Counted from the stretch's first letter, positions 38,840-50,548 are shown. The stretch: 64,000 nucleotides of DNA from Porphyromonas sp. (GCA_022772085.1 JALFBN010000003.1:186001-250000), one strand, 5' to 3'. The notes: generated from the sequence alone by a model not told the origin. Numbers and translations: made by a program.

Positions 38840-40000
38840 ATGAACAGGAACAAACATATAATGGGAAACCTATCTTTGGGCTTCCTATGGCTTGTACTCA
38901 CACTATGCTCTTGCAAAACATCTCACGATCCCTATGTCTCTTTGGCTGAGCTCCAAGATAGCCTAAAGCAAGGGGGCGATAGCATTTCATTCTATTGCAT
39001 CAAGGAGAAATATGCCGTATGGATACACGATGAGGAGGAGATAGACGATACTTTTGGACTTCCCCTACAATCATTATACTACTACGACTTAGGGACCAAA
39101 GTGCGAACGAAGCTATTCACAACGCAAAGGGATTCAGTCTATTTACTCCCCAACAAAAGCAAATCTCTCATGATGTGGGGGATTGGTGCTATTGCCTCAT
39201 CCAACGACAGCTTAGCACTACTAATTAACGACTTCGAGGGAGATATTCTGATGATTCCTACTCGTAAAATAGACTCGGTATCCGTATTGGTCTTGGGTAA
39301 TCACATTATAGATTTACCAGAAAATGATGATATTCCACTAGAAGATCTTCAAGCGTACACCTTCTCATCCTATGAAGCCTCTGAGGGGGAATACTATGCA
39401 ATGGAATATGTCGAGATACCTCAGACCAATCAACAGGGATATGACACCTCTTGGAAAGTACAAAAGAAACTCATCTATACAACAACGGGAGAATACGTCC
39501 GAACCCATCCCCAGGCAACCATCTATCTAGGCAATGGAAAAGAACCATTTGAGATTCCGGTGGAGATGCTAGACGATCAAGCGGAGGTCAAAAAAGAAAT
39601 CATTGTACACCTCGCCTATCACATCAATGACCTGTACACCTTGGCTAACAATGCCATCCAATTCGAGGAGACCTTCAACAATTCTTATACCCCGGACAAA
39701 CTGCACTACTTCGCTCTCAGGGTTAATGCCATACAAGAGATCCCCGACATGGATAATCGTGACTCTAATGGCAATTATGGGAAACGACTGCGAGTGGATG
39801 GCGAAGACTTCTCTATTTATACAACCGATAGAAGTTTTGCAAACCTATCCTACCCTTGTCAAATTATCATTCAAGCAAAAGTCCATGATCTGGAAAAACG
39901 CATGAATGGATTCTTTGGACTGTTCGGAGGAGGACTCGGTCTCAATACCGATGCTCGGTTCTCTTTCACAGAAGCGCAACTATTGTATAGTGCTCAGTAA
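38840..40000 (+). CDS. Hypothetical lipoprotein
   Basis: Lipobox LTLCSC; intact ORF after 38484 gene. Confidence 0.6.
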   Translation: MNRNKHIMGNLSLGFLWLVLTLCSCKTSHDPYVSLAELQDSLKQGGDSISFYCIKEKYAVWIHDEEEIDDTFGLPLQSLYYYDLGTKVRTKLFTTQRDSVYLLPNKSKSLMMWGIGAIASSNDSLALLINDFEGDILMIPTRKIDSVSVLVLGNHIIDLPENDDIPLEDLQAYTFSSYEASEGEYYAMEYVEIPQTNQQGYDTSWKVQKKLIYTTTGEYVRTHPQATIYLGNGKEPFEIPVEMLDDQAEVKKEIIVHLAYHINDLYTLANNAIQFEETFNNSYTPDKLHYFALRVNAIQEIPDMDNRDSNGNYGKRLRVDGEDFSIYTTDRSFANLSYPCQIIIQAKVHDLEKRMNGFFGLFGGGLGLNTDARFSFTEAQLLYSAQ

Positions 40001-40088
40001 TAACTATAAAAACATATTGTATATCAAATGAAAGTGTTCAGGCTAATCGTGCCCCTCTCCTCTCCCTATGAATAAGAGGATAAACAAT

Positions 40089-40129
40089 AAGGGACTGAAT
40101 TCCCATTTACGAGGAATTCAGTCCCTTTA
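40089..40129. terminator. Bidirectional terminator
   Basis: AAGGGACTGAATTCC...GGAATTCAGTCCCTT between convergent genes. Confidence 0.88.
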
Positions 40130-40153
40130 TAAATCCTTGTAGAGATTGTAACT

Positions 40154-41611
40154 CTATTCGAGATCGACCTCCATGAGACGATTCGTAAGTGCCTTAATGG
40201 TAAGAGAAAAAGATATGGGAGTTTTTTCCATGATCGGATTGAGGTTCCATTCACTCGGGAAGGTGTTGCGACCAAAGCCCATAATGGACTTTACAAGGAC
40301 GGTATATTGATTATTTCGAACCACTCCATACCTCCCAAAAGAGTTCCACTGAGGGGCCTCTCCATCATCAAAATGGCGAATAGGAAGCAGATAGTAGTTA
40401 TAAGACTGATGATAGAATTGTATCCCATTGACCGTAAAGGAAGTATCGCATTGAGTCATCACTGCCTTGTGTCGATTATCCTTTAATCCCTCCTTCAAAA
40501 CAGTCAAAAAGGAAGAATGCATGTCTGCTACCGGAGTATTATAGGCATCGATATTTTTACTGATCTCCTGAACAAGTGCTTTATAGGCGTGTTCAGTCAT
40601 ATAAGACCCCTTATAACCAATCCACCCTTCATTAGCAGTCAATTTATCCTTTAGCCCCTTAGGGACAATCTTTGCGCGTATGACAACATGAGGAACAAGC
40701 GAAACTAAATAATGCTCCGAAGGACAGGTCGTCTCCTTAACATACAAAATCTTTCTAGTGAGATCGCTCGAAGCAACATCTTTTGCCAGAGGCGTGTATC
40801 CCAATCCTGACCGAGGAAAAACCCGATGGGTTTGGGCAACATCATTCGTAATAGCCTCTCTAGACATACTTTTTATCTGTTCATAACCAGGACTATAAGC
40901 ATATTTCTCTGACAAAGGACTGCTCTCACCCTCCAACTTTATGTGGCGTTGCAGATAAAAAGACTTAGAAAAATAAATCGTTCGAAAGCCAACATTCTCC
41001 TCGAGAAAAGCAATTTGGTCATTCGTTAGCGTTGGAGTACCATAGGCAATGACTCGAGCCAGCATCGGTTCCAACTCTATTTGGCAAACCTTGCCACCAA
41101 GTTCCTCATTTGTCTCTCTAAAAAGGTCTAATGTAATATGGGTTAGATCGCCGGAAGAAGACATCGTTACGCTTCGCATGGTCGTATTCTCATTCGTGAT
41201 ATTTGCGATCCATGAAATATCTCCATTCAATGCTTCTGAAAATTCTTCCAATCGGGTGTATGTCCGGAGTTGAGCCTCTAATTTTTCATTGAGATTAGCC
41301 AATGCAAGCAGATAGCATTCACATCTCTGCATTTTTATGCTGATGGATGAGGAGGTTACCTGAGCAATCTGGCGAATATCAAGTACCCTACTACTAGGCT
41401 GATTTCCATCAAAAACAAACAGAGTTAAATTCTCTAGGCGAGCTATAGGATCCTCCTTACCATCTCTCAATCCGCTTATTGGATGATTTAGAGATAGGGT
41501 TATATAAGCAGAATCCGTTGTAGATCTTTCCTCTATTACCTGCCTTGTTTGAGGATTACATGCCGAAAGCAAAGAGAATAACAAGGCAATACAAACAACT
41601 ATCTTTTCCAT
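40154..41611 (-). CDS. Mfa1/FimA-like fimbrilin lipoprotein
   Basis: Lipobox LLSAC; C-terminal FGRYGVVRNNQYTVLVKSIMGFG typical of Mfa1-type fimbrilins. Confidence 0.75.
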   Translation of the reverse strand: MEKIVVCIALLFSLLSACNPQTRQVIEERSTTDSAYITLSLNHPISGLRDGKEDPIARLENLTLFVFDGNQPSSRVLDIRQIAQVTSSSISIKMQRCECYLLALANLNEKLEAQLRTYTRLEEFSEALNGDISWIANITNENTTMRSVTMSSSGDLTHITLDLFRETNEELGGKVCQIELEPMLARVIAYGTPTLTNDQIAFLEENVGFRTIYFSKSFYLQRHIKLEGESSPLSEKYAYSPGYEQIKSMSREAITNDVAQTHRVFPRSGLGYTPLAKDVASSDLTRKILYVKETTCPSEHYLVSLVPHVVIRAKIVPKGLKDKLTANEGWIGYKGSYMTEHAYKALVQEISKNIDAYNTPVADMHSSFLTVLKEGLKDNRHKAVMTQCDTSFTVNGIQFYHQSYNYYLLPIRHFDDGEAPQWNSFGRYGVVRNNQYTVLVKSIMGFGRNTFPSEWNLNPIMEKTPISFSLTIKALTNRLMEVDLE

Positions 41612-41621
41612 GTTCGATCAT

Positions 41622-41653
41622 AAAAAGGGGTGTGTCAATAAATTGGCACACCC
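41622..41653 (-). terminator. Terminator at end of V-ATPase operon
   Basis: Minus strand GGGTGTGCCAA...TTGACACACCCC followed by TTTTT. Confidence 0.7.
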
Positions 41654-41711
41654 TGTTATTCATGAGTCATCAATCACTCCTTTTTCGGAGTGACAACTAA
41701 AAAGTTACAGA

Positions 41712-42215
<504 letters not shown>

Positions 42216-42238
42216 TTATTTGATTTTTCTATTGTTGA

Positions 42239-44065
42239 TTACTTGAAAGGATTGTACTGACGACCACCACCTTCGAATTCCGCATTCTTATAGAACTCAA
42301 CGAAGGTAAGACGCAAGGGGTGAACTAAAGAGCTAATCATACAGAGCCCAAAGTTCAAACCATGACCAAATAGCAAAATAACTGCCATTACCACAAAATT
42401 GAGACCGACAGGGAGACCTCCGCCTACTTGCACCGCAAGGTTATTGAATACCCCTCCCAAAATACCGCCAGTCAAACCAATGGCGAACAAACGGATGTAA
42501 GAGAGTGTATCTCCAAGCAGACCCGAAGCATTATTGTATGTAGCCCAGAGACCTGAACCAAAATTAAGGAATATATTCTTACCGGGAGTGTTATAGAAGA
42601 GTGCAATCACGAAAGCTAAAGCAGCAATACCAAGAAGCACCTTCGATGCCATTCCAAGTATTGCATTGCCATTGCCAAACATCATAGCAACGAGACCAAG
42701 TCCACCAAAAAGGATCAGGACAGCCCAACAATAGGTCGCCAAACCGTACTTGAATCCCCGCTGAACTTGTGTCTTATACCCGGCGACAAATTTACCAAAG
42801 ACGATCTGGATAAGCCCAAGAACGATGGATAAGTACATCATCGTACTCTGATTGAGGATGTAGGTATCGGGTACAGATCCGAGTATTTCTCCTCCGGTCC
42901 AAGGCATCACCATTCCGAATACGGTTCCCATAAGAGAGCCGACAATAGCGGTGGTGCCACCAAGCCACATGAGCATACTACAAACGGACTTTATCGCATC
43001 ATCTTTAGCTTTCATCTTAGCAATGGTAGCTCCGATTAACAGAAGCAATCCATAGCCGCCATCTCCAAAACATAAAGCAAAAAAGAGCATAAAGAACGGA
43101 GCAAACAGCGCCGTAATATCAAGCTCCCCATAATTGGGCAAAGAATACATCTTCGTGATCATCTCAAAAAGACGAGCATAACGATTGTTCTTCAGCTTCA
43201 CGGGGACATTATCACCTTCTTGGATCGCAACTTGCTCATAGTAACAAGGAACTCTATCCAAGGCAGGAGCGACTTTGGAAGCCATCTTCTCTGGCACCCA
43301 TCCTTCTAATACCATCAAGGTATCATTGGCCTCAGGTTCCGCTTGGATAAGGGCATTCGAGAAGTCAAAATCCCGTTCGATAAATAAATCATACCCATCA
43401 AGCTCCCCTATACGGGTATCTGCAAACTCAACGATCTTATTGTGTGTCTCTTCAGCTTCTTGTTCTAAGGCTTCCAACTTCTTCCGCATATCTTCAATCG
43501 AAGCTGTAGGAGCCTTTACCTCTTCAGCCTCAGGACGGCGATCTCCATCCTGACCAAGGGTTACAAAATAGGCTTGTGCGCGGAAATCATTGATCTTGAT
43601 CGCACGAAACTCTTCGATCCACTGCTCCTGAAATTGCTGTGAAGCCACTGTGTAAAAGTGCAATTTATATCCTGCCCTTTCAAGATTCTGCATCTGATGG
43701 AGATCATATTCTCCCCAGATATTCCAGTAGTCAATCTCTCTTTTTTGAGAAGAGATTTGAGTAGCCAAATCACGTTCCCATTCGAGAAGTTTTTCTATTT
43801 CTGTACGCACAGCCACCCCTTGCTCTTCTGTCTGAGGAACTAACACAGAGACCTCGGGTGCATCTTTAGAACGTAACGACTTCACGCGACGACGAAGATC
43901 CGCAAGATCACGACGCTTTGCAAGAAGACTTTGTAGATTATCGAACTGCTTCGAACTCTTCGTCTCTTTGATATGTACCACACCAAGATCTCTAAGGCTT
44001 TGCAAAAAGCCTTCATACTCTCTGTGATATATCAAAAAAAGGTACTTCTGCATTCTTTCAATCAT
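42239..44065 (-). CDS. ntpI: V-type ATP synthase subunit I
   Basis: C-terminal membrane domain FFALCFGDGGYGLLLL, LGDTLSYIRLFAIGLTGG. Confidence 0.95.
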   Translation of the reverse strand: MIERMQKYLFLIYHREYEGFLQSLRDLGVVHIKETKSSKQFDNLQSLLAKRRDLADLRRRVKSLRSKDAPEVSVLVPQTEEQGVAVRTEIEKLLEWERDLATQISSQKREIDYWNIWGEYDLHQMQNLERAGYKLHFYTVASQQFQEQWIEEFRAIKINDFRAQAYFVTLGQDGDRRPEAEEVKAPTASIEDMRKKLEALEQEAEETHNKIVEFADTRIGELDGYDLFIERDFDFSNALIQAEPEANDTLMVLEGWVPEKMASKVAPALDRVPCYYEQVAIQEGDNVPVKLKNNRYARLFEMITKMYSLPNYGELDITALFAPFFMLFFALCFGDGGYGLLLLIGATIAKMKAKDDAIKSVCSMLMWLGGTTAIVGSLMGTVFGMVMPWTGGEILGSVPDTYILNQSTMMYLSIVLGLIQIVFGKFVAGYKTQVQRGFKYGLATYCWAVLILFGGLGLVAMMFGNGNAILGMASKVLLGIAALAFVIALFYNTPGKNIFLNFGSGLWATYNNASGLLGDTLSYIRLFAIGLTGGILGGVFNNLAVQVGGGLPVGLNFVVMAVILLFGHGLNFGLCMISSLVHPLRLTFVEFYKNAEFEGGGRQYNPFK

Positions 44066-44679
44066 AGCTGTGCCTCCTTTTCCTTACGTTCACGTTCTTC
44101 TATATTGGCACGCATGATCTTCTGGGAAGACTTAGAGAGACTCTCCTCATCCTCAAGATAACGTTTGATCTTGCGAATTGCATCTCGATACCCAGGGATC
44201 TGTACTTTCTCAAAAAGATTCACTTTTTGAGTCGTTTTCTTACGCGCATACTCTAGGAATTCTAGTTTAAGACCTAAGAACTCAGCCTCGATACCGGTAG
44301 TAGCGAGGACCTTGAGTAACTCTAATCCTTCTGAAAACCACGAAGGGGAATTGAACAAACTAAATGGCTTCACCTCAAAGTCTATCTGATCCAAAACGGG
44401 AACAATAACCCCTGCAATCTTCTTGGTCGATAGTTTGACATCCTTAACGGATATAAGCTCTGGATTAAACTCATTCCAAAGCCCTACCATATGCTGGTAG
44501 CTGGAGATACCATCTTCTAGCTTCTGTTCCAATTTCACCACTTCGTCCTTCGTCTTCTTCACTTCAAGGCGCAGCGCACTCTCCTTACTTTTGATTGTAG
44601 GAAGGGTACGCACTCGCATCTTGAGCTGCTTCTCCTGCTGATGGAGCGAAGTTTTATTGTATTGAAACTTTATAGCCAT
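44062..44679 (-). CDS. ntpD: V-type ATP synthase subunit D
   Basis: Coiled-coil protein in position between B and I; KTTQKVNLFEKVQIPGYRDAIRKIKRYLEDEE. Confidence 0.93.
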   Translation of the reverse strand: MAIKFQYNKTSLHQQEKQLKMRVRTLPTIKSKESALRLEVKKTKDEVVKLEQKLEDGISSYQHMVGLWNEFNPELISVKDVKLSTKKIAGVIVPVLDQIDFEVKPFSLFNSPSWFSEGLELLKVLATTGIEAEFLGLKLEFLEYARKKTTQKVNLFEKVQIPGYRDAIRKIKRYLEDEESLSKSSQKIMRANIEERERKEKEAQL

Positions 44680-44692
44680 GACTATCTAATTA

Positions 44693-46024
44693 TCAGGCAT
44701 TTTTGTTACCAACCCAATACTTCTCAACGAGAGACTGTTTGATATTTACCTCCGTCTGAGTAAAGTGCTTCCCGAAAAGATTCCAAGCAATATCAAGCAT
44801 TTCTGTTGTATCAACATTAACGTCAATAGCAAGGAGTTGGCGAGAATAGTCATCAGCAAAGGCAAGGGAACGGTTGTCATAATCTGTAAGATCAAAACCA
44901 TTTTCCATCTTGGTCTGAGCATTAGCCGCATCCGAAAATAGTCGTACCGCAGCATTCATTACCTGAGGGTGGTCTTCTCGAGTTTTCTTACCGATAACCA
45001 ATTGTTTCAAACGAGAGAGTGAACGGAATGGGTCAATGATCACCTTACCTACGTTGCTATCTCGACGAAGGTACAACTGACCCTCCGTAATATACCCTGT
45101 ATTATCAGGAACGGCATGAGTAATATCACCGCCACTCAACGTCGTCACAGCAATAATCGTGATAGAACCTCCATCGGGGAATTGTACAGCCTTCTCATAG
45201 ATCTTTGCTAGATCTGAGTAAATCGAACCTGGCATAGAGTCCTTTGAAGGAATCTGATCCATACGGTTAGACACAATTGCCAAAGCATCGGCGTAGTTGG
45301 TCATGTCGGTGAGGAGGACAAGCACCTTTTCGTTTTTCTCTACCGCGAAGTACTCTGCAGCCGTTAGAGCCATATCTGGGATCAGAAGACGCTCTACGGA
45401 TGGGTCTTCGGTCGTATTGATAAAACTTACAATACGATCCAATGCTCCGGCATTACTAAATGTGTTCTTAAAGAACAAATAGTCATCGTTAGTCATACCC
45501 ATACCTCCAAGAATGATCTTATCACTCTTAGCGCGCATGGCCACCATAGCCATTACCTCATTAAAGGGTTGGTCAGGGTCTGTGAAAAATGGGATCTTTT
45601 GTCCTGTCACCAAGGTATTGTTAAGGTCAATACCAGCAATACCCGTGGCAATAAGTTCTGAAGGTTGCTTACGACGCACGGGATTCACCGAAGGACCACC
45701 GATCTCGACTTCGCGACCTTCGGGTTGAGCCCCACCATCGATGGGAAGACCATAAGCGTTAAAGAAGCGTCCTGCAAGCTGTTCGCTCACCTTGAGTGTT
45801 GGAGCTTTACCGAGGAATACAACCTCCGCATTCGTAGGAATACCTTCAGTCCCCTCAAATACCTGCAAAGTAACTTCATCGCCAATTATCTTTACAACCT
45901 GAGCCATACGCCCATGTATTGTAGCCAACTCGTCATTACCAACACCTGTCGCATTGAGCATACAGGTCGCCTTGGTAACATTCGAAATTTTCGTATATAT
46001 CTTTTTGAAAGCCTGTGTTGCCAT
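44693..46024 (-). CDS. ntpB: V-type ATP synthase subunit B
   Basis: SGIAGIDLNNTLVTGQKIPFF-type, MTNYADAL, PSKDSMPGSIYSDLAKIYEKA. Confidence 0.97.
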   Translation of the reverse strand: MATQAFKKIYTKISNVTKATCMLNATGVGNDELATIHGRMAQVVKIIGDEVTLQVFEGTEGIPTNAEVVFLGKAPTLKVSEQLAGRFFNAYGLPIDGGAQPEGREVEIGGPSVNPVRRKQPSELIATGIAGIDLNNTLVTGQKIPFFTDPDQPFNEVMAMVAMRAKSDKIILGGMGMTNDDYLFFKNTFSNAGALDRIVSFINTTEDPSVERLLIPDMALTAAEYFAVEKNEKVLVLLTDMTNYADALAIVSNRMDQIPSKDSMPGSIYSDLAKIYEKAVQFPDGGSITIIAVTTLSGGDITHAVPDNTGYITEGQLYLRRDSNVGKVIIDPFRSLSRLKQLVIGKKTREDHPQVMNAAVRLFSDAANAQTKMENGFDLTDYDNRSLAFADDYSRQLLAIDVNVDTTEMLDIAWNLFGKHFTQTEVNIKQSLVEKYWVGNKNA

Positions 46025-46068
46025 ACTTTTATTATCTCTCTACAAGTTCTTTTTTACAACCACTAAAA

Positions 46069-47820
46069 TTACTTGCCTTCTTTGACGATCATTTCTTCAC
46101 ATTGTGCCTGATACTTCTTGAAGTCCTCACTCTCAAACTCGGAATAGTTCATCTGCTTGAGCACATTGATGAGGTTCTTAAAGAAGACGGTTACTTGATT
46201 GAAGTCGTCAAAATCAAACTCTGTATGACAAATCTTCGTTACAAGATCGAGCATATACTTCTGACGTACAAGAGGAGAGTTACAGTCAATATCATCGAAT
46301 GCGTCTTGCTGAAGGATCACAAAGTCTATCAGCTCAGCTTTCCAGAAAATCACATGATACACCACAGGCACTCCGTCATCACCAAGAATATTGATCTGTT
46401 CGGAAATTTCCTTTCCTCGTTGCAAACGCATCTTGACCTCATTAACCTTTTCAAGCCAATCAGGTGCAATGTGTTGAGATATATACTCTTGGAACTCGGG
46501 ATATTCGAGATATTTAGAGTAACTATCAATAGGATTCACAGCCGGGTAACGCTTACGGTCAGCACGTTCCTGCTCGAGGGCATAGAAACAGCGAGCCACC
46601 TTCTTTGTATTTTCAGTTACAGGTTCTTTAAGGTTACCCCCTGCAGGGGACACGGTACCTATAAATGTTACAGACCCCGTCTTGCCATTTTTGAGGTAAA
46701 CGAATCCCGAGCGAGCATAAAAGTTTGCAACAATTGCTGAAAGCTCCATAGGGAATGCATCGGGTCCAGGCAACTCTTCAAGGCGGTTCGACATTTCACG
46801 AAGAGCTTGAGCCCAACGAGAGGTGGAGTCTGCCATCAGTAGTACACGAAGACCCATCGTACGGTAATACTCTGCAATAGTCATTGCCGTATACACAGAT
46901 GCTTCACGAGCAGCAACAGGCATGTTAGAGGTATTAGCGATAATAATTGTACGCTCCATCAGTTTACGTCCCGTGTGAGCATCTACGAGTTCAGGGAACT
47001 CTGCAAATATTTCCACAACCTCATTAGCACGCTCACCACAAGCAGCCATGATCACGATATCAGCTTCGGCTTGCTTAGAAATAGCGTGCTGCAAAACAGT
47101 CTTACCCGTACCGAAAGGTCCAGGAATAAACCCCGTACCACCCTCTACAATGGGGTTCAAGGTATCAAGAGTACGTACCCCTGTTTCTAGGAGTTTGAAT
47201 GGACGTGGTTTCTCTGCATAACAAGGGATAGCCTTTTTTACAGGCCACTTCTGAATCATCGTCACAGAGTGTTTTTCCCCATTCTTATCTTCCAAAACAG
47301 CCATCTCCTCATCTGCACGATATTTACCTGCAGACTTTAGGCTGACTATCTTATACTGACCTTCAAAAACAAAGGGTACCATGATCTTGTGAGGTTGATA
47401 GTTTTCATCAACTTCCCCAAGCCAATCTCCGGCTTCTACAATATCGCCAACCTTTGCTAAGGGCTTGTAATCCCAAAGTTTATCCTGTTCAAGAGGATAG
47501 GTATAGGTTCCTCGTTGGAGGAAAATCCCATCCATTTTGTCGAGGTCATTTTGCAGACCATCAAAGTTTTTGGAAAGAAGACCAGGACCCAATGTTACCT
47601 CAAGCATATGCCCTGCAAACTCAGCAACATCACCAACCTTCATTCCACGAGTACTCTCAAACACCTGCACAAACACCTTTGCACCGATGATCTTGATTAC
47701 CTCACTCATCAGGTGAGTTTCACCCACCGTGATAAAGCAAATTTCGTTTTGAGAAACAGGTCCATCTACCTCCACTGTTACAAGGTTGGACACAATCCCC
47801 TTAACAATTCCTTTTGTCAT
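46069..47820 (-). CDS. ntpA: V-type ATP synthase subunit A (start MTKGIVKG)
   Basis: Walker A GPFGTGKT; ADSTSRWAQALREMSNRLEELPGPDAFP. Confidence 0.97.
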   Translation of the reverse strand: MTKGIVKGIVSNLVTVEVDGPVSQNEICFITVGETHLMSEVIKIIGAKVFVQVFESTRGMKVGDVAEFAGHMLEVTLGPGLLSKNFDGLQNDLDKMDGIFLQRGTYTYPLEQDKLWDYKPLAKVGDIVEAGDWLGEVDENYQPHKIMVPFVFEGQYKIVSLKSAGKYRADEEMAVLEDKNGEKHSVTMIQKWPVKKAIPCYAEKPRPFKLLETGVRTLDTLNPIVEGGTGFIPGPFGTGKTVLQHAISKQAEADIVIMAACGERANEVVEIFAEFPELVDAHTGRKLMERTIIIANTSNMPVAAREASVYTAMTIAEYYRTMGLRVLLMADSTSRWAQALREMSNRLEELPGPDAFPMELSAIVANFYARSGFVYLKNGKTGSVTFIGTVSPAGGNLKEPVTENTKKVARCFYALEQERADRKRYPAVNPIDSYSKYLEYPEFQEYISQHIAPDWLEKVNEVKMRLQRGKEISEQINILGDDGVPVVYHVIFWKAELIDFVILQQDAFDDIDCNSPLVRQKYMLDLVTKICHTEFDFDDFNQVTVFFKNLINVLKQMNYSEFESEDFKKYQAQCEEMIVKEGK

Positions 47821-47827
47821 GGATATA

Positions 47828-48742
47828 TTATTTCTTTTGATTTCTCTTAAACTCATTCAGAGAGTTATTACTCTCTTTTTTGAGCGTTGCTACAATGGAT
47901 CGGAAGGTCTCCTCTCCTGTTTTTTCATTAAGTTCTGTCCAGCGTTCTATAATGCGGAGTTGCAAGTAATAAGCCAGGATAGACTCTACATTAAAAGTAC
48001 GATCAAGCACTCGATCCTCTAACCAATTCCATTTAAGAACATCAAGCATCCGTTCTCTTCGAGTAATATCCGTTTCATTTTGCACAGAAGTCAAAGCGGA
48101 AATATAGGGCATCTCCTCTTCCGATATACCAAAATGAGTTGTAGTAGCCCCGGAAGTACGAAGCTTTTCCTCAACCTCAGAGGCTCCAACAATATACTCT
48201 TCAGGATTCCAACCAAAATTGCGACTGGTGAAAGCGGCAAATACATTTTTCACATCTAGATTGAGTCGAGACCACTCTGCCACAAACTTATTTTTAGAGG
48301 CAAGAGCAAACTCCGAGTAGTAGAAATCTGCTAACTTATCTTCTAGATGAACAGGCCAAGTGCGTTTCTCTTGATCATCATTATCGTCATCCTCCTCTTG
48401 CTTCTCTACGACAAAAGTCTCTAGAAAGGAAACCATATATTGGGGAAGACCATGCTTGGGGACTCTCGTTCCTTTTTTGAGTGCAGAAAGTACACTCTCA
48501 ACATCCCCATAGGAGAACATTTGAGGCTGTACAGCATCTTCTAAAGCTCTTTCAGCATCCTCTAGATACTTGATGAGGAATCTATTTTCCTCTTCCCATC
48601 GGAGGATTTCCAGTAACCTCCAATCGCCCGAGGTCAGGACTTCTCGGAGTTCCTCTATGAAAGACTGGGAAGAGAATGGAAGTTTTCTATCATCTACACC
48701 AATATTGGGTAACCCCGATATTGTGGCGTAATATTTTGCCAT
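47828..48742 (-). CDS. DUF2764 family protein of V-ATPase operon
   Basis: MAKYYATISGLPNIGVDDRKLP; between E and A subunits. Confidence 0.88.
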   Translation of the reverse strand: MAKYYATISGLPNIGVDDRKLPFSSQSFIEELREVLTSGDWRLLEILRWEEENRFLIKYLEDAERALEDAVQPQMFSYGDVESVLSALKKGTRVPKHGLPQYMVSFLETFVVEKQEEDDDNDDQEKRTWPVHLEDKLADFYYSEFALASKNKFVAEWSRLNLDVKNVFAAFTSRNFGWNPEEYIVGASEVEEKLRTSGATTTHFGISEEEMPYISALTSVQNETDITRRERMLDVLKWNWLEDRVLDRTFNVESILAYYLQLRIIERWTELNEKTGEETFRSIVATLKKESNNSLNEFKRNQKK

Positions 48743-48747
48743 AACAA

Positions 48748-49341
48748 TTATTGGAATAGCAATTCTACAAGACGAGGACGCAAGAACCCTTGGAAGAACA
48801 CCTTAAGATCTTCTTCTCCAAATTGAATCTTATAAGAGCCATCTGCGGGTTTCAGTACGAAGTTCGTAGCCAAACCGGCGACTTCTTTGATTTCGATACC
48901 ACCGTCAAGAAGGTTCTTAGCATTAGCCGTAAAATACTCTTCCAAACTTCTGGCATCGGCAGTCTCTATTACAACATCTGATCCGGGAGTCCAATTTTCT
49001 ACAACTCTTCGGATTACCTCACGCATAAAGTTAGGATCCTCTACGGTGGCCTTCACATTATTCTGGACAACTTTGTCCGTAATGCAATTAGTCACGGCAC
49101 CTTTCAATGCCTCCAGCGTTTGGGCTGCATAAAGTTTGAGTTCAGACTCTGTGTTTTTCTTAAGCTCCCCTGCTCTTTTTTCAGCATCTTGAATGATCCG
49201 TTCTGCTTCCAACTTGGCTTGACTGATCATTTCATCACTTCTAGATTGAGCATCGGCAACGAGTCTGTCAGCTTCTAGCTTACCTTTTTCAACTCCTTCA
49301 TTGAAAATCTTATCGGTTAGTTCCCGAATCTTAGCATCCAT
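48748..49341 (-). CDS. ntpE: V-type ATP synthase subunit E
   Basis: Stalk-like helix IFNEGVEKGKLEADRLVADAQSRSDEMISQAKLEAERIIQDA; first gene of operon. Confidence 0.9.
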   Translation of the reverse strand: MDAKIRELTDKIFNEGVEKGKLEADRLVADAQSRSDEMISQAKLEAERIIQDAEKRAGELKKNTESELKLYAAQTLEALKGAVTNCITDKVVQNNVKATVEDPNFMREVIRRVVENWTPGSDVVIETADARSLEEYFTANAKNLLDGGIEIKEVAGLATNFVLKPADGSYKIQFGEEDLKVFFQGFLRPRLVELLFQ

Positions 49342-49443
49342 ATTTTATCTATGTTATAATTTGTATTCCCTTTTACAATTAAAATGACCAGCCCCCATCC
49401 TTCTTGAAAGGAGGTACAGGAGATATAATTACCAAGTCCCGGG

Positions 49444-49471
49444 CAAAGGTACAATAAAACCTTGATTCAAA
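49444..49471 (-). promoter_or_regulatory. Putative promoter of V-ATPase operon
   Basis: Minus strand TTTG-N16-TACCTTTG. Confidence 0.5.
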
Positions 49472-49540
49472 AGCTTATTTCGCAGTAATCGGATCATGAA
49501 TAAAACCTATTCTTATTTAACAAAAAAGAAGTAATACAAC

Positions 49541-50524
49541 TTATTTCACGTACTTAATGTAATCCCCATAGCCACTTTCTTCCATTTTAGCCAATGGAAT
49601 AAAGCGAATTGCTGAACTATTGATACAGTAGCGCTCGCCACCCAACTCCTTCGGACCATCTTCAAATACGTGTCCGAGGTGGCTGTCCGAGGACTTACTG
49701 CGAACCTCGACACGAACCATCCCATGTGAACGATCTGTACGCTCTACCACTAAATTTTCAGATATGGGACGAGCGAAAGCAGGCCACCCACAAGCACTCT
49801 CAAACTTATCTGAAGACACAAACAAAGGGGTACCGTCCACGACATCCACATAAATTCCCTTCTCAAAATGATTGAAATAAGCATTTTGGAATGGAGGCTC
49901 TGTACCATTTTCTTGCGTTACGAAAAACTGCATGGGAGTTAAAGTCTTCCGCAAGGCATCCTTATCCACATACCGTTTAGCATGAGCTTGCACGATCTTA
50001 TGCTTCCCAATGTGGCAGTACCCCGCTGGATTTTTACGCAAGTAGTTTTGGTGATAGGGCTCTGCTGGATAAAAGTTTTCCAGCGGAATACACTCTACGG
50101 CAATAGGTTTATCATACTGATGCGACAACGAATCAAGCATCTCTTTCGCTACCAATTCATCCTCTATCGTTGTATAATAGATCCCCGTTCTGTATTGCCG
50201 CCCTACATCGTGACCTTGACGATTTACAGAGGTCGGATCGATAACCTCAAAATAAAGTTGTAAAATAAATTTGAGCGGAGACTTCGTAGCATCGTATTGA
50301 ATGCGAATAGTCTCGGCATAATCTGTATCGGTATCCTCATAACGAGGGTTGGGACGCATACTATTGGCATACCCAACCTCTGTTTCTTGTACACCATAGA
50401 CTCCCTCAAAATAACTCTGCATACCCCAAAAGCATCCTCCTGCAAGATAAATGGTCTTGATAGAATCTTGGGATGGGGTAACTTGGTGCATATCGGCTGT
50501 TAAGGTTTGATTTACGATCATCAT
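49541..50524 (-). CDS. msrAB: Bifunctional methionine sulfoxide reductase MsrA/MsrB
   Basis: MsrA GCFWGMQSYFEGVYGV; MsrB CGWPAFARPI...HLGHVFEDGP...RYCINSSAIRFIP. Confidence 0.96.
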   Translation of the reverse strand: MMIVNQTLTADMHQVTPSQDSIKTIYLAGGCFWGMQSYFEGVYGVQETEVGYANSMRPNPRYEDTDTDYAETIRIQYDATKSPLKFILQLYFEVIDPTSVNRQGHDVGRQYRTGIYYTTIEDELVAKEMLDSLSHQYDKPIAVECIPLENFYPAEPYHQNYLRKNPAGYCHIGKHKIVQAHAKRYVDKDALRKTLTPMQFFVTQENGTEPPFQNAYFNHFEKGIYVDVVDGTPLFVSSDKFESACGWPAFARPISENLVVERTDRSHGMVRVEVRSKSSDSHLGHVFEDGPKELGGERYCINSSAIRFIPLAKMEESGYGDYIKYVK

Positions 50525-50548
50525 AGCAATATTTGTTAATGTGAAAAT